Source of the DNA: Thioalkalivibrio sp. ALE31
GTDB lineage: Bacteria > Pseudomonadota > Gammaproteobacteria > Ectothiorhodospirales > Ectothiorhodospiraceae
Direction of reading: 5' to 3'
Length of the DNA stretch: 60,134 nt
Assembly (NCBI RefSeq): GCF_000377405.1
Contig: NZ_KB905028.1
Span: 1-60,134 of the forward strand
Below, piece after piece: positions 8,766 through 17,656 of this stretch (position 1 is the stretch's first letter; each line of letters opens with the position of its first letter). Made by a program: the position numbers and the translations under genes. Below the pieces are notes generated by a model. That model saw only the letters and a program-made list of their open reading frames with translations. It searched no databases and was not told the origin of the DNA.

Positions 8766-9701
8766 GTCGCCGACGTAGGCAACCATGCGGCTGCGCATAT
8801 CGGCATCCGGAAGCGGGCCGTACAGCGCGCCCATGTTCTCCTCCATGTGCGCCACGACCGAGGTCGCCGGGATCGCGCAGGTCACGTCCGGATGCGAGAC
8901 GATGAACTTGAGCAGGAACTGCGGCCAGTTCGCGCATTCGATCTCCGCCGCCCAGTCCGGCAGAGGATGACCCTCGAACTGATTGATCAGCGCCTTGCGC
9001 CGGAACGGCCGGTTGGCGATCACCGCCACCCCGTGTTCGCGCGCCAGCGGCAGCAGACGCTGCTCCGCCTCGCGGTCGAGGATGTTGTAGGTCAGCTGCA
9101 CGAAGTCCAGATCCTCGCGCCGCAGGATACGCTCCAGCTCGTCGTGGCGGCGTCCGTGCGAGGTGGTCACGCCAATGTAGCGCAGCTCCCCCGCCTCGCG
9201 ACGCTCCCGCAGCGTCTCCAGGTGGGCCTCCCAGTTCTGCAGGTTGTGCACCTGCTGCAGGTCGAGCGTATCGACGCCCCACAGTTCCCGGGATTTCGCG
9301 TGCTGCTCGCGCCCGGTAGCGGTGCTGCGCGTCCAGACCTTGGTGGCCGCGAAGGCACCTTCCGGATGCCCCAGCTCGCGCAGACCGTGCCCCACCACCG
9401 CCTCGGCGCGGCCGTACATCGGGGAGGAGTCGATCATTCCGCCGCCGCGACGGATGAAGGTGTCGAGGATGCGCGTGCGCACCGCCAGCGCATCCGGGTC
9501 CTCCGGCACGTTGAAGGTGATCCAGGTCCCCATGCCGATCACCGGGATCTTCTCCCCGGTGGACGGAATCACCTTACGCTGCGGTTCACGGTCTTCGGAG
9601 GCACCCGCGACGACCGGCCAGCCCGCCCCGACCACCAGGGCAGAGCCGGCCATCCAGCGCAGGAAGGATCGGCGCGAACGCCGTGTGGACGTTGGTTTCA
9701 T
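8760..9701 (-). CDS. Tat-exported aldo/keto reductase family protein
   Basis: The start TRRSRRSFLRWMAGSALVVGAG is a twin-arginine signal peptide, so the protein is expected in the periplasm. The rest is an aldo/keto reductase barrel: IPVIGMGTWITFNV, a DSSPMYGRAEAVVGHGLRE segment carrying the catalytic Asp and Tyr, ATKVW with the Lys, and DTLDLQQVHN where the catalytic His sits. About 313 residues from the ATG at 9701; the longer frame to 9752 would bury the Tat motif. It follows hemD by 58 bases at the end of the nitrate operon, but a role in nitrate use is not indicated. Confidence 0.85.
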   Translation of the reverse strand: MKPTSTRRSRRSFLRWMAGSALVVGAGWPVVAGASEDREPQRKVIPSTGEKIPVIGMGTWITFNVPEDPDALAVRTRILDTFIRRGGGMIDSSPMYGRAEAVVGHGLRELGHPEGAFAATKVWTRSTATGREQHAKSRELWGVDTLDLQQVHNLQNWEAHLETLRERREAGELRYIGVTTSHGRRHDELERILRREDLDFVQLTYNILDREAEQRLLPLAREHGVAVIANRPFRRKALINQFEGHPLPDWAAEIECANWPQFLLKFIVSHPDVTCAIPATSVVAHMEENMGALYGPLPDADMRSRMVAYVGDL

Positions 9702-9759
9702 GGCCCGGATCAACGCAGGGGGTTCAATTCGTGGGCCATTCGCCCGGGCCACAAGTTCC

Positions 9760-10641
9760 CTACGCAGCCGCCCGCAGATGCCGGGTAAGCGCCGAGACCA
9801 GCGGCTTCATGAAGTAACGGCCTTCGGGGACCACCGCGGGGGAAATGCCGTGGGTGCGCAGTTCCTCGGCCACCACCGGGCCAATCGCGGCGACCACGGT
9901 TCCCTCCAGCGCCGCCCGCAACGCATCGTGACGATCATCGGCCCGGGCAACCGCCAGCAGGCGCCGCACCTGGGCCTGGCTGGTGAAGGCGATCGCATCG
10001 ACCTCCCCCGCGATCAGGGCCTCGATCAGCCCGGTCACGCACCCGGTCTCGGCGGCGTCCGCATAGCGGTAGGGCCAGACCGGGAAGACCTCGGCGCCCG
10101 ACTGCTCCAGGAACTCGAGCAGGCGGCGGTTGGGTTCAGCGCCGTAGAGCTGCACCCCGATACGCTGGCCGGCCAGATGCTGCCCGGCCCGATCCTGTCC
10201 GGCCCAATCCTGTCCGGAAAGGGTTTCGATGATGCCCTCGGTCGTCGGTGTGGCCGCAATCGCATCCGGCCGCACGCCGAAGGGCTTCATTGCCCGCCCC
10301 GGCTTGGGGCCGCGCACCAGGGTCGGCGTCCGCGCCACGGCCGCCAGCCAGGCGTCCTCGCGTTCGGCACTCCGGGCAAAACCGGTCAGGCGGGTGAAGC
10401 CCTCGCCGGTCAGAAAGATCAGGCGGTCGAACGGCGCCTCGATCGCCCTGTGCAGCCAGGCCTCGATCGCCGTGCGGTCGGGGCTGTCGTGGATCGCGAT
10501 CAGGGGACAGCGCCAGACCTCGGCCCCGCGCCGCTCCAGCAGACCGGCGAAGACCTCCAGCGCCCGGCTCTCCGGCAAGGCCACCCGGCGACCCGCGAGG
10601 GCGCCGGCCGCCGCCTCCGGCAGGACGGATGCGGCCGTCAC
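9760..10641 (-). CDS. hemD: Uroporphyrinogen-III synthase-like protein in the nitrate operon
   Basis: A 293-residue protein with the two-lobed HemD layout: GRRVALPESRALEVFAGLLERRGAEVWRCPLIAI at the start, LIFLTGEGFTRL, then GVQLYGAEPNRRLLEFLEQSGAEVFPVWPYRY, AIAFTSQAQVRRLL and VVAAIGPVVAEELRTHGI. HemD makes uroporphyrinogen III, the substrate of CysG. Its start overlaps the end of cysG by four bases, supporting siroheme supply for the nitrite reductase. A short tandem repeat encodes WAGQD/RAGQH/LAGQR between the lobes. The cell may have another hemD for heme; the sequence cannot tell. Confidence 0.8.
   Translation of the reverse strand: MTAASVLPEAAAGALAGRRVALPESRALEVFAGLLERRGAEVWRCPLIAIHDSPDRTAIEAWLHRAIEAPFDRLIFLTGEGFTRLTGFARSAEREDAWLAAVARTPTLVRGPKPGRAMKPFGVRPDAIAATPTTEGIIETLSGQDWAGQDRAGQHLAGQRIGVQLYGAEPNRRLLEFLEQSGAEVFPVWPYRYADAAETGCVTGLIEALIAGEVDAIAFTSQAQVRRLLAVARADDRHDALRAALEGTVVAAIGPVVAEELRTHGISPAVVPEGRYFMKPLVSALTRHLRAAA
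10176..10220. repeat. Three tandem 15-base units inside hemD
   Basis: GATGCTGCCCGGCCC, GATCCTGTCCGGCCC and AATCCTGTCCGGAAA follow each other in frame and encode a repeating AGQ motif in the linker between the two HemD lobes. The unit length keeps the frame. Confidence 0.7.
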
Positions 10642-12110
10642 GCCGCGCTCGCCGCCGCGGCCCGCGGCCCCGGCCCCGACATCGGCATCGGCATCGGCTG
10701 CGGGAACACCGTGGAGGCCCCGACATCCGGCTGGAACCAGGCCAGACGCGCGTGGCAGGCCGCCACCTCGCCGATCACGATCAGGCTGGGCGAACCCACC
10801 TGCTCGCGCTCGGCACGCGCGGCCAGGGTATCCAGCGTGCCGCTGACCACGCGCTGGCGGGCGGTGGTGCCGTTCTCGATGATCGCCGCCGGGGTCTGCC
10901 CGGCGTGGCCGGCACCCTTCAGCCCCCGGCAGATCTCGCCCACGCCCTTGCGGCCCATGTAGAACACCAAGGTCTCGCGGGTACTGGTCAGCTGCGACCA
11001 GTCCACATCCAGCCGCCCTTCGCGGGTATGGCCGGTGATGAATCGCACCGACTGGGCATGGTCGCGGTGGGTCAGCGGTATGCCCGCATAGGCGGCACAG
11101 CCGCTGGCCGCGGTAATGCCGGGGACGACCTGGTAGGCCACGCCGTCGCGCGCCAGCACGTCCAGCTCCTCGCCGCCCCGGCCGAACACAAACGGGTCGC
11201 CGCCCTTCAGCCGCGCCACGCGCTTGCCTTCGCGCGCCAGCCGGGAGAGCAGCGCGCTGATCTCCTCCTGCGGCACGCAGTGGTGGTCGCGCTCCTTGCC
11301 GACATAGAAGCGCTCGGCCTCGCGCCGGGCCAGGTTCACCACCTCGGACGACACCAGCCGGTCGTAGACGACCACATCCGCCTGCTGCAGCAGGCGCAGC
11401 GCGCGAAAGGTCAGCAGGTCGGGATCGCCCGGCCCGGCGCCGATCAGGTAGACCTCGCCCGGCGTACTAGCCGCCGCGTCGGCCAGTTCCTGTTCCAGGC
11501 GCGCCTCGGCCGCGTCCATGCGACCGGCCAGGGCGAGCTCGGTGGCCGGCCCGGCAAAGGCCCGTTCCCAGAAGGCGCGCCGGGCGTTCACATGGTCGAA
11601 ACGGGCGCGCACCCGGTCGCGCAGCCGCCCGGCGAGATCGGCCAGCCGGCCATAGCCGGCCGGGATCAGGCTCTCGATCTTCGCGCGCAGCAGGCGCACC
11701 AGCACCGGGGCGCGGCCACCGGAGCCGATCGCGATGGTCAGCGGCCCGCGCTCCACGATGGCCGGCAGAATGAAGCTGCACAGCTCGGGCTGGTCGGCGA
11801 CGTTCACCGGGATCGAGCGCGCGATGCAGTCCTCCGAGACCTGGCGGTTGACCGCCGCGTCGTCGGTGGCGGCGATCACGATCGCCACCCCCGCCAGGCA
11901 TTCGGTGTCATAGACCCCCGAATCGCGGCTGATCGACCCCGGTTGTTCGCGCAGCAGGCGCTCGGCGGCCTCGCTGTACGCCGGGGAGCGCAGGCGCACC
12001 CGCGCCCCGGCCTCCAGCAGCAGCGCCGCCTTGCGCGTGGCCACCGGACCAGCCCCTACGACCAGGGCCTCGCGGCCGTGCAACTGCATATAAATCGGCA
12101 GGTGTTCCAT
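10638..12110 (-). CDS. cysG: Siroheme synthase (dehydrogenase, ferrochelatase and SUMT)
   Basis: This trifunctional enzyme makes siroheme, the prosthetic group of NirB, from uroporphyrinogen III. Residues 1-215 are the precorrin-2 dehydrogenase/ferrochelatase part (YMQLHGREALVVGAGPVATRKAALLLEAGA; FILPAIVERGPLTIAIGSGG). Residues about 217-460 are the uroporphyrinogen-III methyltransferase: VYLIGAGPGDPDLLTFRALRLL, VVYDRLVS, RLKGGDPFVFGRGGEE, VVPGITAASG and IPLTHRD. 490 residues, slightly longer than usual because of a C-terminal tail with PMPMPM. It begins two bases after nasA and overlaps hemD. Confidence 0.96.
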   Translation of the reverse strand: MEHLPIYMQLHGREALVVGAGPVATRKAALLLEAGARVRLRSPAYSEAAERLLREQPGSISRDSGVYDTECLAGVAIVIAATDDAAVNRQVSEDCIARSIPVNVADQPELCSFILPAIVERGPLTIAIGSGGRAPVLVRLLRAKIESLIPAGYGRLADLAGRLRDRVRARFDHVNARRAFWERAFAGPATELALAGRMDAAEARLEQELADAAASTPGEVYLIGAGPGDPDLLTFRALRLLQQADVVVYDRLVSSEVVNLARREAERFYVGKERDHHCVPQEEISALLSRLAREGKRVARLKGGDPFVFGRGGEELDVLARDGVAYQVVPGITAASGCAAYAGIPLTHRDHAQSVRFITGHTREGRLDVDWSQLTSTRETLVFYMGRKGVGEICRGLKGAGHAGQTPAAIIENGTTARQRVVSGTLDTLAARAEREQVGSPSLIVIGEVAACHARLAWFQPDVGASTVFPQPMPMPMSGPGPRAAAASAA

Positions 12111-12112
12111 GC

Positions 12113-14803
12113 TTATCCCTCCCGCGCCACGGGGTTCGTGGGCACCTCGGCTTCTTCATTCAACAGGGTCTGGATCTCGGGTCGGCAGGAGCCACAGTTG
12201 GTCCCCGCCTCGAGGGACGCACCCACGGCCTCGCAGGTGGCCAGCCCCTGCTCGCGGATCGCGGCTCGGATTCGCGTCTCGTCCACGCCGAAGCAGGCAC
12301 ACACCATGCGCCCGCGCGCGACCTGCCCGTTCGGCGGTCGCCCGGTCAGGAGCGCCATGCGCTCGGTATCGCTGATGGTCTCGGCCGCGAACAGGCCCGC
12401 CAGCCACTCGCGCTCGGGCAGGCCCCGGTCGGGACCCGCGAACAGCACGCAGGCGAGCCGGCCCTCGTGGATCCGCGCGGCGCGGTAGCGGCCCCCGGCG
12501 GGATCGGCGAACTCCAGCCATTCCCCCGGCCCGTCCAGGCGTTCGCGCCACGCATCCATCGTGGGCGGTGCGCCCCGCCCGGCCAGTTCGATGCGCAGGT
12601 GCCGGGGACCACGGGCGGTGACCGCATAGTCGGCTGCGGGCGCAGCGACCGGCTCGCGGCTCAGCACGAAGCCGTGCCAGTCCAGCGCCGCCGGGCACAC
12701 GGCCACAGCCGTGTGCTTGAACGCCGGCTGACCGGAGACCGGGTCGACATGCGCGGGCACCAGCGCATCGACCCGGGCGAGCCGCGCGATCGGCCGGCTC
12801 CAGTGCATGGGCACGAACACGCTGCCCGGGCGCTGCTCGCGGCGGGTCTGCACCCGCGCCAGCAGGCGTCCGTGGCGACTGGTCACCTCGGCGAGATCGC
12901 CGGCCTGGACCCGGAACAGCCCGGCATCCACCGGATGGATCTCGACGAACGGCTCCGGCTGATGCGCACTCAAGCGCGGGGTGCATCCCGTACGGGTCAT
13001 GCTGTGCCACTGGTCGCGGATGCGGCCGGTGTTCAGGCGCAGCGGATAGTCGGCAGCGACGGGGTCGGTCGGGGCCTGCGGAGTCACGGCCGCGAGCCGC
13101 GCCCGGCCATTGGCGGTGAAGAAACGGCCATCGGCATAGAGGTGTTCGGCACCGGTCCGGCTCCCCGCCGGCAGCGGCCACTGCACCGGCTCCAGGGCCT
13201 CGTACTCGGCGTCGGACAGCCTGGCCAGTGCGCCGATGTCGAAGTCGCGCGTGCCGTGGTTCTCGAAGGCGGACAGCGCCGCATGCTCGCGGAAGATCTC
13301 GCCCGGATGGGTATAGGGAAAGGCGTCGGCGAAACCCAGCCGCTGCGCGACTCGGGCCAGCGCCCACCAGTCGTGGCGGGCCTCGCCCGGGGGCGCCCGG
13401 AACGGGCGCTGGCGCGAGATGCGGCGCTCGGAGTTGGTTACCGTGCCGTCCTTCTCGCCCCAGGTGGTCGCCGGCAGCAGGACGTCGGCCACCCGCGTGG
13501 TCTCGGTCTCGCGCACGCAGTCGGAGACCACGACCAGCGGGCATTCGGCCAGGGCCTGCTCGAAGCGCGCGGCCTCGGGCAGGCTGAACAGCGGATTGGT
13601 GCCGATGATCCAGACCGCCTTCACCTGCCCCGACTCGACCGCGCGGAACAGGTCCAGCGCCTTAAGCCCCGGCTGGCGCGCGAGGTTCGGTGCGCCCCAG
13701 AAACGTCCGACCCGGTCCAGGGCCGCGTCGTCGAAGCCCATATGGGCGGCCAGCTGGCTGGCCAGTCCGCCGACCTCGCGCCCGCCCATCGCGTTCGGCT
13801 GGCCGGTCAGCGAGAACGGGCCCATGCCCGGGCGCCCGATGCGGCCGGTGGCCAGGTGGACGTTGAGAATCGTCCCGGCCTTGTCCACGCCGCTGTCGGA
13901 CTGGTTGATGCCCTGGCAGAAGGCGGTCACGGTGCGTTCGGTACGGGCAAACCACTGGAAGAACGTTGCCACGGCCTCCGGCTCCAGTTCGCAGGCCTCG
14001 GCGGTCGCGGCGATCGACGGGCTGGAGGCCCGCGCGGCCGCCAGGGCGTCGGCAAAGCCGTCGACATGCCGCTCCAGAAAGCCGGGGTCCAGCGCATCCT
14101 CCCGGCGCAGATGGTCCAGCAGGCCATTGAACAGCCAGGCATCCGTGCCCGGCGCCAGCGGCAGGTGCAGGTCGGCCGCCTGGGCGGTGGCCGTGCGCCG
14201 CGGGTCGATCACCACCAGTTTCATCTCCGGGCGCGCCGCGCGGGCGGCCTGCAGGCGCTGGAACAGGACCGGGTGGGCCCAGGCCATGTTGGAGCCCGTC
14301 ACCACGACCAGATCGGCCTGCTCGAGGTCGGTATAGCTCCCCGGCACGCCATCCACCCCGAAGGCGCGGGTATGGGCGGCCACGGCCGTGGACATGCAGA
14401 GCCGGGAGTTGGTGTCGATATTGGCCGAGCCGACGAAGCCCTTCATCAGCTTGTTGGCGACGTAGTAGTCCTCGGTCAGGATCTGCCCGGAGACGTACAG
14501 GGCGACCGCATCCGGCCCGTATGCCGCGATGGTCTCGCGAAAGCCGTCCGCCACATGATCCAGCGCGGTCTCCCAGTCGACGCGCCGCCCGCCGATCTCC
14601 GGGTGCAGCAGCCGGCCCTCGTCATCGAGGGTCTCCGCCAGTGCCGCGCCCTTGGAGCACAGGCGACCGGCATTCGCCGGATGGGCGAGGTCGCCGCGCA
14701 CCGCGACCGGAAACTCGCCTTCCGGCGTCGCGGTCACCTCCACGCCGCAGCCCACCCCGCAATAGGGGCAGGTCGTGCGGGTCACCGACTCAGCCGTGGC
14801 CAT
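12113..14803 (-). CDS. nasA: Assimilatory nitrate reductase, molybdenum catalytic subunit
   Basis: NasA reduces nitrate to nitrite in the cytoplasm at a Mo-bis-MGD centre. The N-terminus has the [4Fe-4S] cysteines TCPYCGVGCGVEV...GRLCSKG, followed by the molybdopterin domains (SANIDTNSRLCMSTAVAA, GTDAWLFNGLL, QSDSGVDKAGTILNVHLATGRIG, FSLTGQPNAMGGREVGG) and a dinucleotide-binding C-domain (YPLRLNTGRIRDQWHSMTRTG). After residue about 830 there is an added BFD-like [2Fe-2S] module: MVCACFGVDE...GTNCGSCRPEI. No separate NasB flavoprotein is encoded nearby, so the electron donor is unknown. 896 residues; one base from nirD and two from cysG. Confidence 0.96.
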   Translation of the reverse strand: MATAESVTRTTCPYCGVGCGVEVTATPEGEFPVAVRGDLAHPANAGRLCSKGAALAETLDDEGRLLHPEIGGRRVDWETALDHVADGFRETIAAYGPDAVALYVSGQILTEDYYVANKLMKGFVGSANIDTNSRLCMSTAVAAHTRAFGVDGVPGSYTDLEQADLVVVTGSNMAWAHPVLFQRLQAARAARPEMKLVVIDPRRTATAQAADLHLPLAPGTDAWLFNGLLDHLRREDALDPGFLERHVDGFADALAAARASSPSIAATAEACELEPEAVATFFQWFARTERTVTAFCQGINQSDSGVDKAGTILNVHLATGRIGRPGMGPFSLTGQPNAMGGREVGGLASQLAAHMGFDDAALDRVGRFWGAPNLARQPGLKALDLFRAVESGQVKAVWIIGTNPLFSLPEAARFEQALAECPLVVVSDCVRETETTRVADVLLPATTWGEKDGTVTNSERRISRQRPFRAPPGEARHDWWALARVAQRLGFADAFPYTHPGEIFREHAALSAFENHGTRDFDIGALARLSDAEYEALEPVQWPLPAGSRTGAEHLYADGRFFTANGRARLAAVTPQAPTDPVAADYPLRLNTGRIRDQWHSMTRTGCTPRLSAHQPEPFVEIHPVDAGLFRVQAGDLAEVTSRHGRLLARVQTRREQRPGSVFVPMHWSRPIARLARVDALVPAHVDPVSGQPAFKHTAVAVCPAALDWHGFVLSREPVAAPAADYAVTARGPRHLRIELAGRGAPPTMDAWRERLDGPGEWLEFADPAGGRYRAARIHEGRLACVLFAGPDRGLPEREWLAGLFAAETISDTERMALLTGRPPNGQVARGRMVCACFGVDETRIRAAIREQGLATCEAVGASLEAGTNCGSCRPEIQTLLNEEAEVPTNPVAREG

Positions 14804-14804
14804 C

Positions 14805-15176
14805 TCAGCCCGCCTCGCGGCAGGCGACCGGCACTGCCGAGGGATCGTCCGCGGAATTGGCCGTGGCGCCGGAGAGATCCAGCCACACCTGACCGTCGGT
14901 CACCCGGATCGGGAAGGCATGGGTGCAGCCACTGTCCGCCCCGGTGGCCTCGCCGGACTGCAGGTCGATCACCCAGTTGTGCAGCGGGCAGGTCACGCGC
15001 TCGCCGTGGACGATGCCCTGCGACAGCGGCCCGCCCTTGTGCGGGCACTGGTCGCGCAGGGCAAACACGCGGTCATCCGCGGTGCGGAACACGGCGATGT
15101 CGCCGTTCGGGCCCGCCACCACGCGCGCACCCAGCGGCGGGATGTCCTCGAGCGGACAGATCGCGAGCCAGCTCAT
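14805..15176 (-). CDS. nirD: Nitrite reductase (NADH) small subunit, Rieske type
   Basis: A 123-residue protein with a Rieske fold: CPHKGG near residue 43 and CPLHNW near residue 62 give the two Cys-x-His pairs of a [2Fe-2S] cluster. It pairs with NirB to reduce nitrite to ammonium. The ATG at 15176 overlaps the nirB stop codon (ATGA), a sign of translational coupling. The longer open frame to 15380 lies inside nirB and is rejected. Confidence 0.94.
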   Translation of the reverse strand: MSWLAICPLEDIPPLGARVVAGPNGDIAVFRTADDRVFALRDQCPHKGGPLSQGIVHGERVTCPLHNWVIDLQSGEATGADSGCTHAFPIRVTDGQVWLDLSGATANSADDPSAVPVACREAG

Positions 15177-17656
15177 GCCGACACCCCCTGGCGCGGGGCC
15201 GCGTCCACCGGCGTGATCGGGATGAACTCGTGCGCCGCATGCCCGGCGGCCCGCTCGGCCCAGGGGTCCACCTGCGCCACCTCCTGCGACTCCAGGAAGC
15301 GGGCGTACAGCGCGGCGCGGTTCTCGGCGTCGTCCACCAGGCGTTCCTTCACGCGGGTCAGCCCGACGCGCTCGATCCACGGGGCGGTGCGCTCCAGGTA
15401 GCGCGCGTCTTCGCGATAGAACTGCATGAAGGCCCCTGCGTATTCGAGCACCTCGGTCTCGGTTTCCACCTTGCAGAGGAAGTCGGTGGCGCGGACCTTC
15501 ACCCCGCCGTTGCCGCCCACGTGCAGCTCGTAGCCCGAGTCCACGCAGACCACGCCCAGGTCCTTGATCGTCGCCTCGGCGCAGTTACGCGGACAGCCGG
15601 AGACCGCCATCTTGAACTTGTGCGGGGTCCAGGAGCCCCAGGTCATCCGTTCCAGCTGGATGCCGAGCCCGGTCGAGTCCTGGGTGCCGAAGCGGCACCA
15701 CTCGGAACCGACACAGGTCTTCACCGTGCGCAGGGCCTTGCCGTAGGCATGGCCGGAGACAAACCCGGCCGCGCCAAGATCGCGCCACATCGCCGGCAGA
15801 TCGGGCTTCTTCACCCCCAAAAGGTCGATGCGCTGGCCACCGGTGAACTTGACCGTGGGCACCTGGTAGCGCTCGGCCACCTCGGCGATCGCGCGCAGCT
15901 CGGCCGGCGTGGTCACTCCGCCCCAGATGCGCGGCACGACGGAATAGGTGCCGTCCTTCTGGATGTTGCCGTGGGCACGCTCGTTGATGAAGCGCGACTG
16001 GGCGTCGTCCTGGTAGTCCTTCGGCCAGGCCGCCAGCAGGTAGTAGTTGAGCGCCGGGCGGCAGACATGGCAGCCGTTCGGGGTCTTCCAGTCGAGGGCC
16101 TCGAACACCGCGTCCATGGTCTTCAGCCCGTCGCGGCTGATCGCCGCGCGCACCTCGTCGTGGCTGTGGTCGGTGCAGGCGCAGACCGGCTTTTTCGCCG
16201 GGGCGTCGGAGTAGTCGCCGCCCAGCGTGGTGGCGAGCACGGACTCCACCAGCCCGGTGCAGGAGCCACAGGAGTTCGACGCCTTGGTGTGGGCGCGCAC
16301 GTCCTCCAGCGTGAACAGCTTGTGCTCGCTGATTGCCTGGACGATCTCGCCCTTGCACACGCCGTTGCAGCCGCAGATCTCGGCCTCGTCGGGCATCGCC
16401 GCGACCCGCGAGGCCTCGTCGCCGTGGCCGGAGTCACCGATATGCGCCTGGCCGAACAGCAGGTTCTCGCGGATGTCGGCCACCGGCGTGGCATCGCGCA
16501 TCAGCTGGAAGTACCAGGAGCCGTCCAGGGTATCGCCGTACAGCACCGCCCCCTGGATCCGGTTGTCCTTCAGCACCAGGCGCTTGTAGACGCCGCGCGC
16601 GGCATCCTTGAACACCAGGTCCTCGGTGGTCTCGTCGCCGGTGAAGTCGCCGGCAGAGAACAGGTCGATCCCGGTCACCTTCAGCTTGGTGGAGGTCATC
16701 GAGCCCTCGTAACGCCCGATGCCGTACTCGGCCAGGTGGTTGGCGCAGACCTTCGCCTGCTCCCACAGGGGCGCGACCAGGCCGTAGGTGGCGCCGCGGT
16801 GCTGCACGCACTCGCCGACCGCATAGATCGACGGGTCATAGGTCTGCATGGTGTCGTTCACCACCACGCCGCGCTCGCAGTGCAGCCCGGCGGACTCGGC
16901 CAGCGCGGTGTTCGGGCGGATGCCGACCGCCATCACCACCAGATCGGCATCGACCTCGCTGCCGTCGGTGAAGCGCACGCCGGTGACGCGGTCCTCGCCC
17001 AGGATCGTCTCGGTCTGGTGCGCCATGCGAAAACGCATGCCGCGCTGCTCCAGCGAGCCGCGCAGCATCCCGGCGGCCTCGGCATCCAACTGGCGCTCCA
17101 TCAGGTGATCCATCAGGTGCACCACGGTGACCTCCATGCCCTGGCGCATCAGACCGTTGGCGGCCTCCAGGCCTAGCAGGCCACCGCCGATCACCACCGC
17201 ATGCCGGTGTGCGCGACTGGCCGCGAGCATCGCGTCCACGTCGTGGATATCGCGGAAGGCGACCACGCCCTCGAGTTCGTGCCCCGGCACCGGGATCATC
17301 ACCGGGTCGGAGCCGGTCGCCAGCAGCAGGCGGTCATAGGGCGCCTCGGTGCCGTCCTCGGCGATCACCCGCCGGTTTACGCGGTCGATCCGCTCAATGC
17401 GCTTGCCCTTGTGCAGGGTGATGCCGCGTTCGGCATACCAGGCATCGTCGTTCAGCATGATCTCGTCGACGGTCTTCTCCGAGGCCAGTACCGGCGAGAG
17501 CATGATGCGGTTGTAGTTGCCCCAGGGCTCGGCACCGAACACGGTGATGTCGTACATGTCCGGCTTGAGCTTCAAAAGCTCCTCGACCGTGCGCATTCCG
17601 GCCATGCCGTTGCCGATCAGGACCAGCCGCGGCTTGTCGTTCGCGGTATCCATCAC
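15173..17656 (-). CDS. nirB: Nitrite reductase (NADH) large subunit
   Basis: NirB carries the NADH, FAD, [2Fe-2S] and siroheme-[4Fe-4S] centres of assimilatory nitrite reductase. Seen in order: FAD-binding LVLIGNGMAGMRTVEELL, a second Rossmann motif AVVIGGGLLGLEAANGLM near residue 155, BFD-type clusters (CGCNGVCKGEIV...SNSCGSCTGLV, then VCACTDHSHDEVR...GCHVCRPALNYYL), and the siroheme site CVGSEWC with GCPRNC near residues 640 and 690. 827 residues. The first codon is GTG at 17656, overlapping the nrtD stop; an ATG is the next codon. Confidence 0.97.
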   Translation of the reverse strand: MMDTANDKPRLVLIGNGMAGMRTVEELLKLKPDMYDITVFGAEPWGNYNRIMLSPVLASEKTVDEIMLNDDAWYAERGITLHKGKRIERIDRVNRRVIAEDGTEAPYDRLLLATGSDPVMIPVPGHELEGVVAFRDIHDVDAMLAASRAHRHAVVIGGGLLGLEAANGLMRQGMEVTVVHLMDHLMERQLDAEAAGMLRGSLEQRGMRFRMAHQTETILGEDRVTGVRFTDGSEVDADLVVMAVGIRPNTALAESAGLHCERGVVVNDTMQTYDPSIYAVGECVQHRGATYGLVAPLWEQAKVCANHLAEYGIGRYEGSMTSTKLKVTGIDLFSAGDFTGDETTEDLVFKDAARGVYKRLVLKDNRIQGAVLYGDTLDGSWYFQLMRDATPVADIRENLLFGQAHIGDSGHGDEASRVAAMPDEAEICGCNGVCKGEIVQAISEHKLFTLEDVRAHTKASNSCGSCTGLVESVLATTLGGDYSDAPAKKPVCACTDHSHDEVRAAISRDGLKTMDAVFEALDWKTPNGCHVCRPALNYYLLAAWPKDYQDDAQSRFINERAHGNIQKDGTYSVVPRIWGGVTTPAELRAIAEVAERYQVPTVKFTGGQRIDLLGVKKPDLPAMWRDLGAAGFVSGHAYGKALRTVKTCVGSEWCRFGTQDSTGLGIQLERMTWGSWTPHKFKMAVSGCPRNCAEATIKDLGVVCVDSGYELHVGGNGGVKVRATDFLCKVETETEVLEYAGAFMQFYREDARYLERTAPWIERVGLTRVKERLVDDAENRAALYARFLESQEVAQVDPWAERAAGHAAHEFIPITPVDAAPRQGVSA

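Noticed and set aside
12467-17176. A 1569-codon open frame on the plus strand across nasA, nirD and nirB
   Set aside because: It is the antisense shadow of GC-rich codons. The minus-strand genes match known families over full length, and the shadow has Arg/Gly/His-rich text without motifs.
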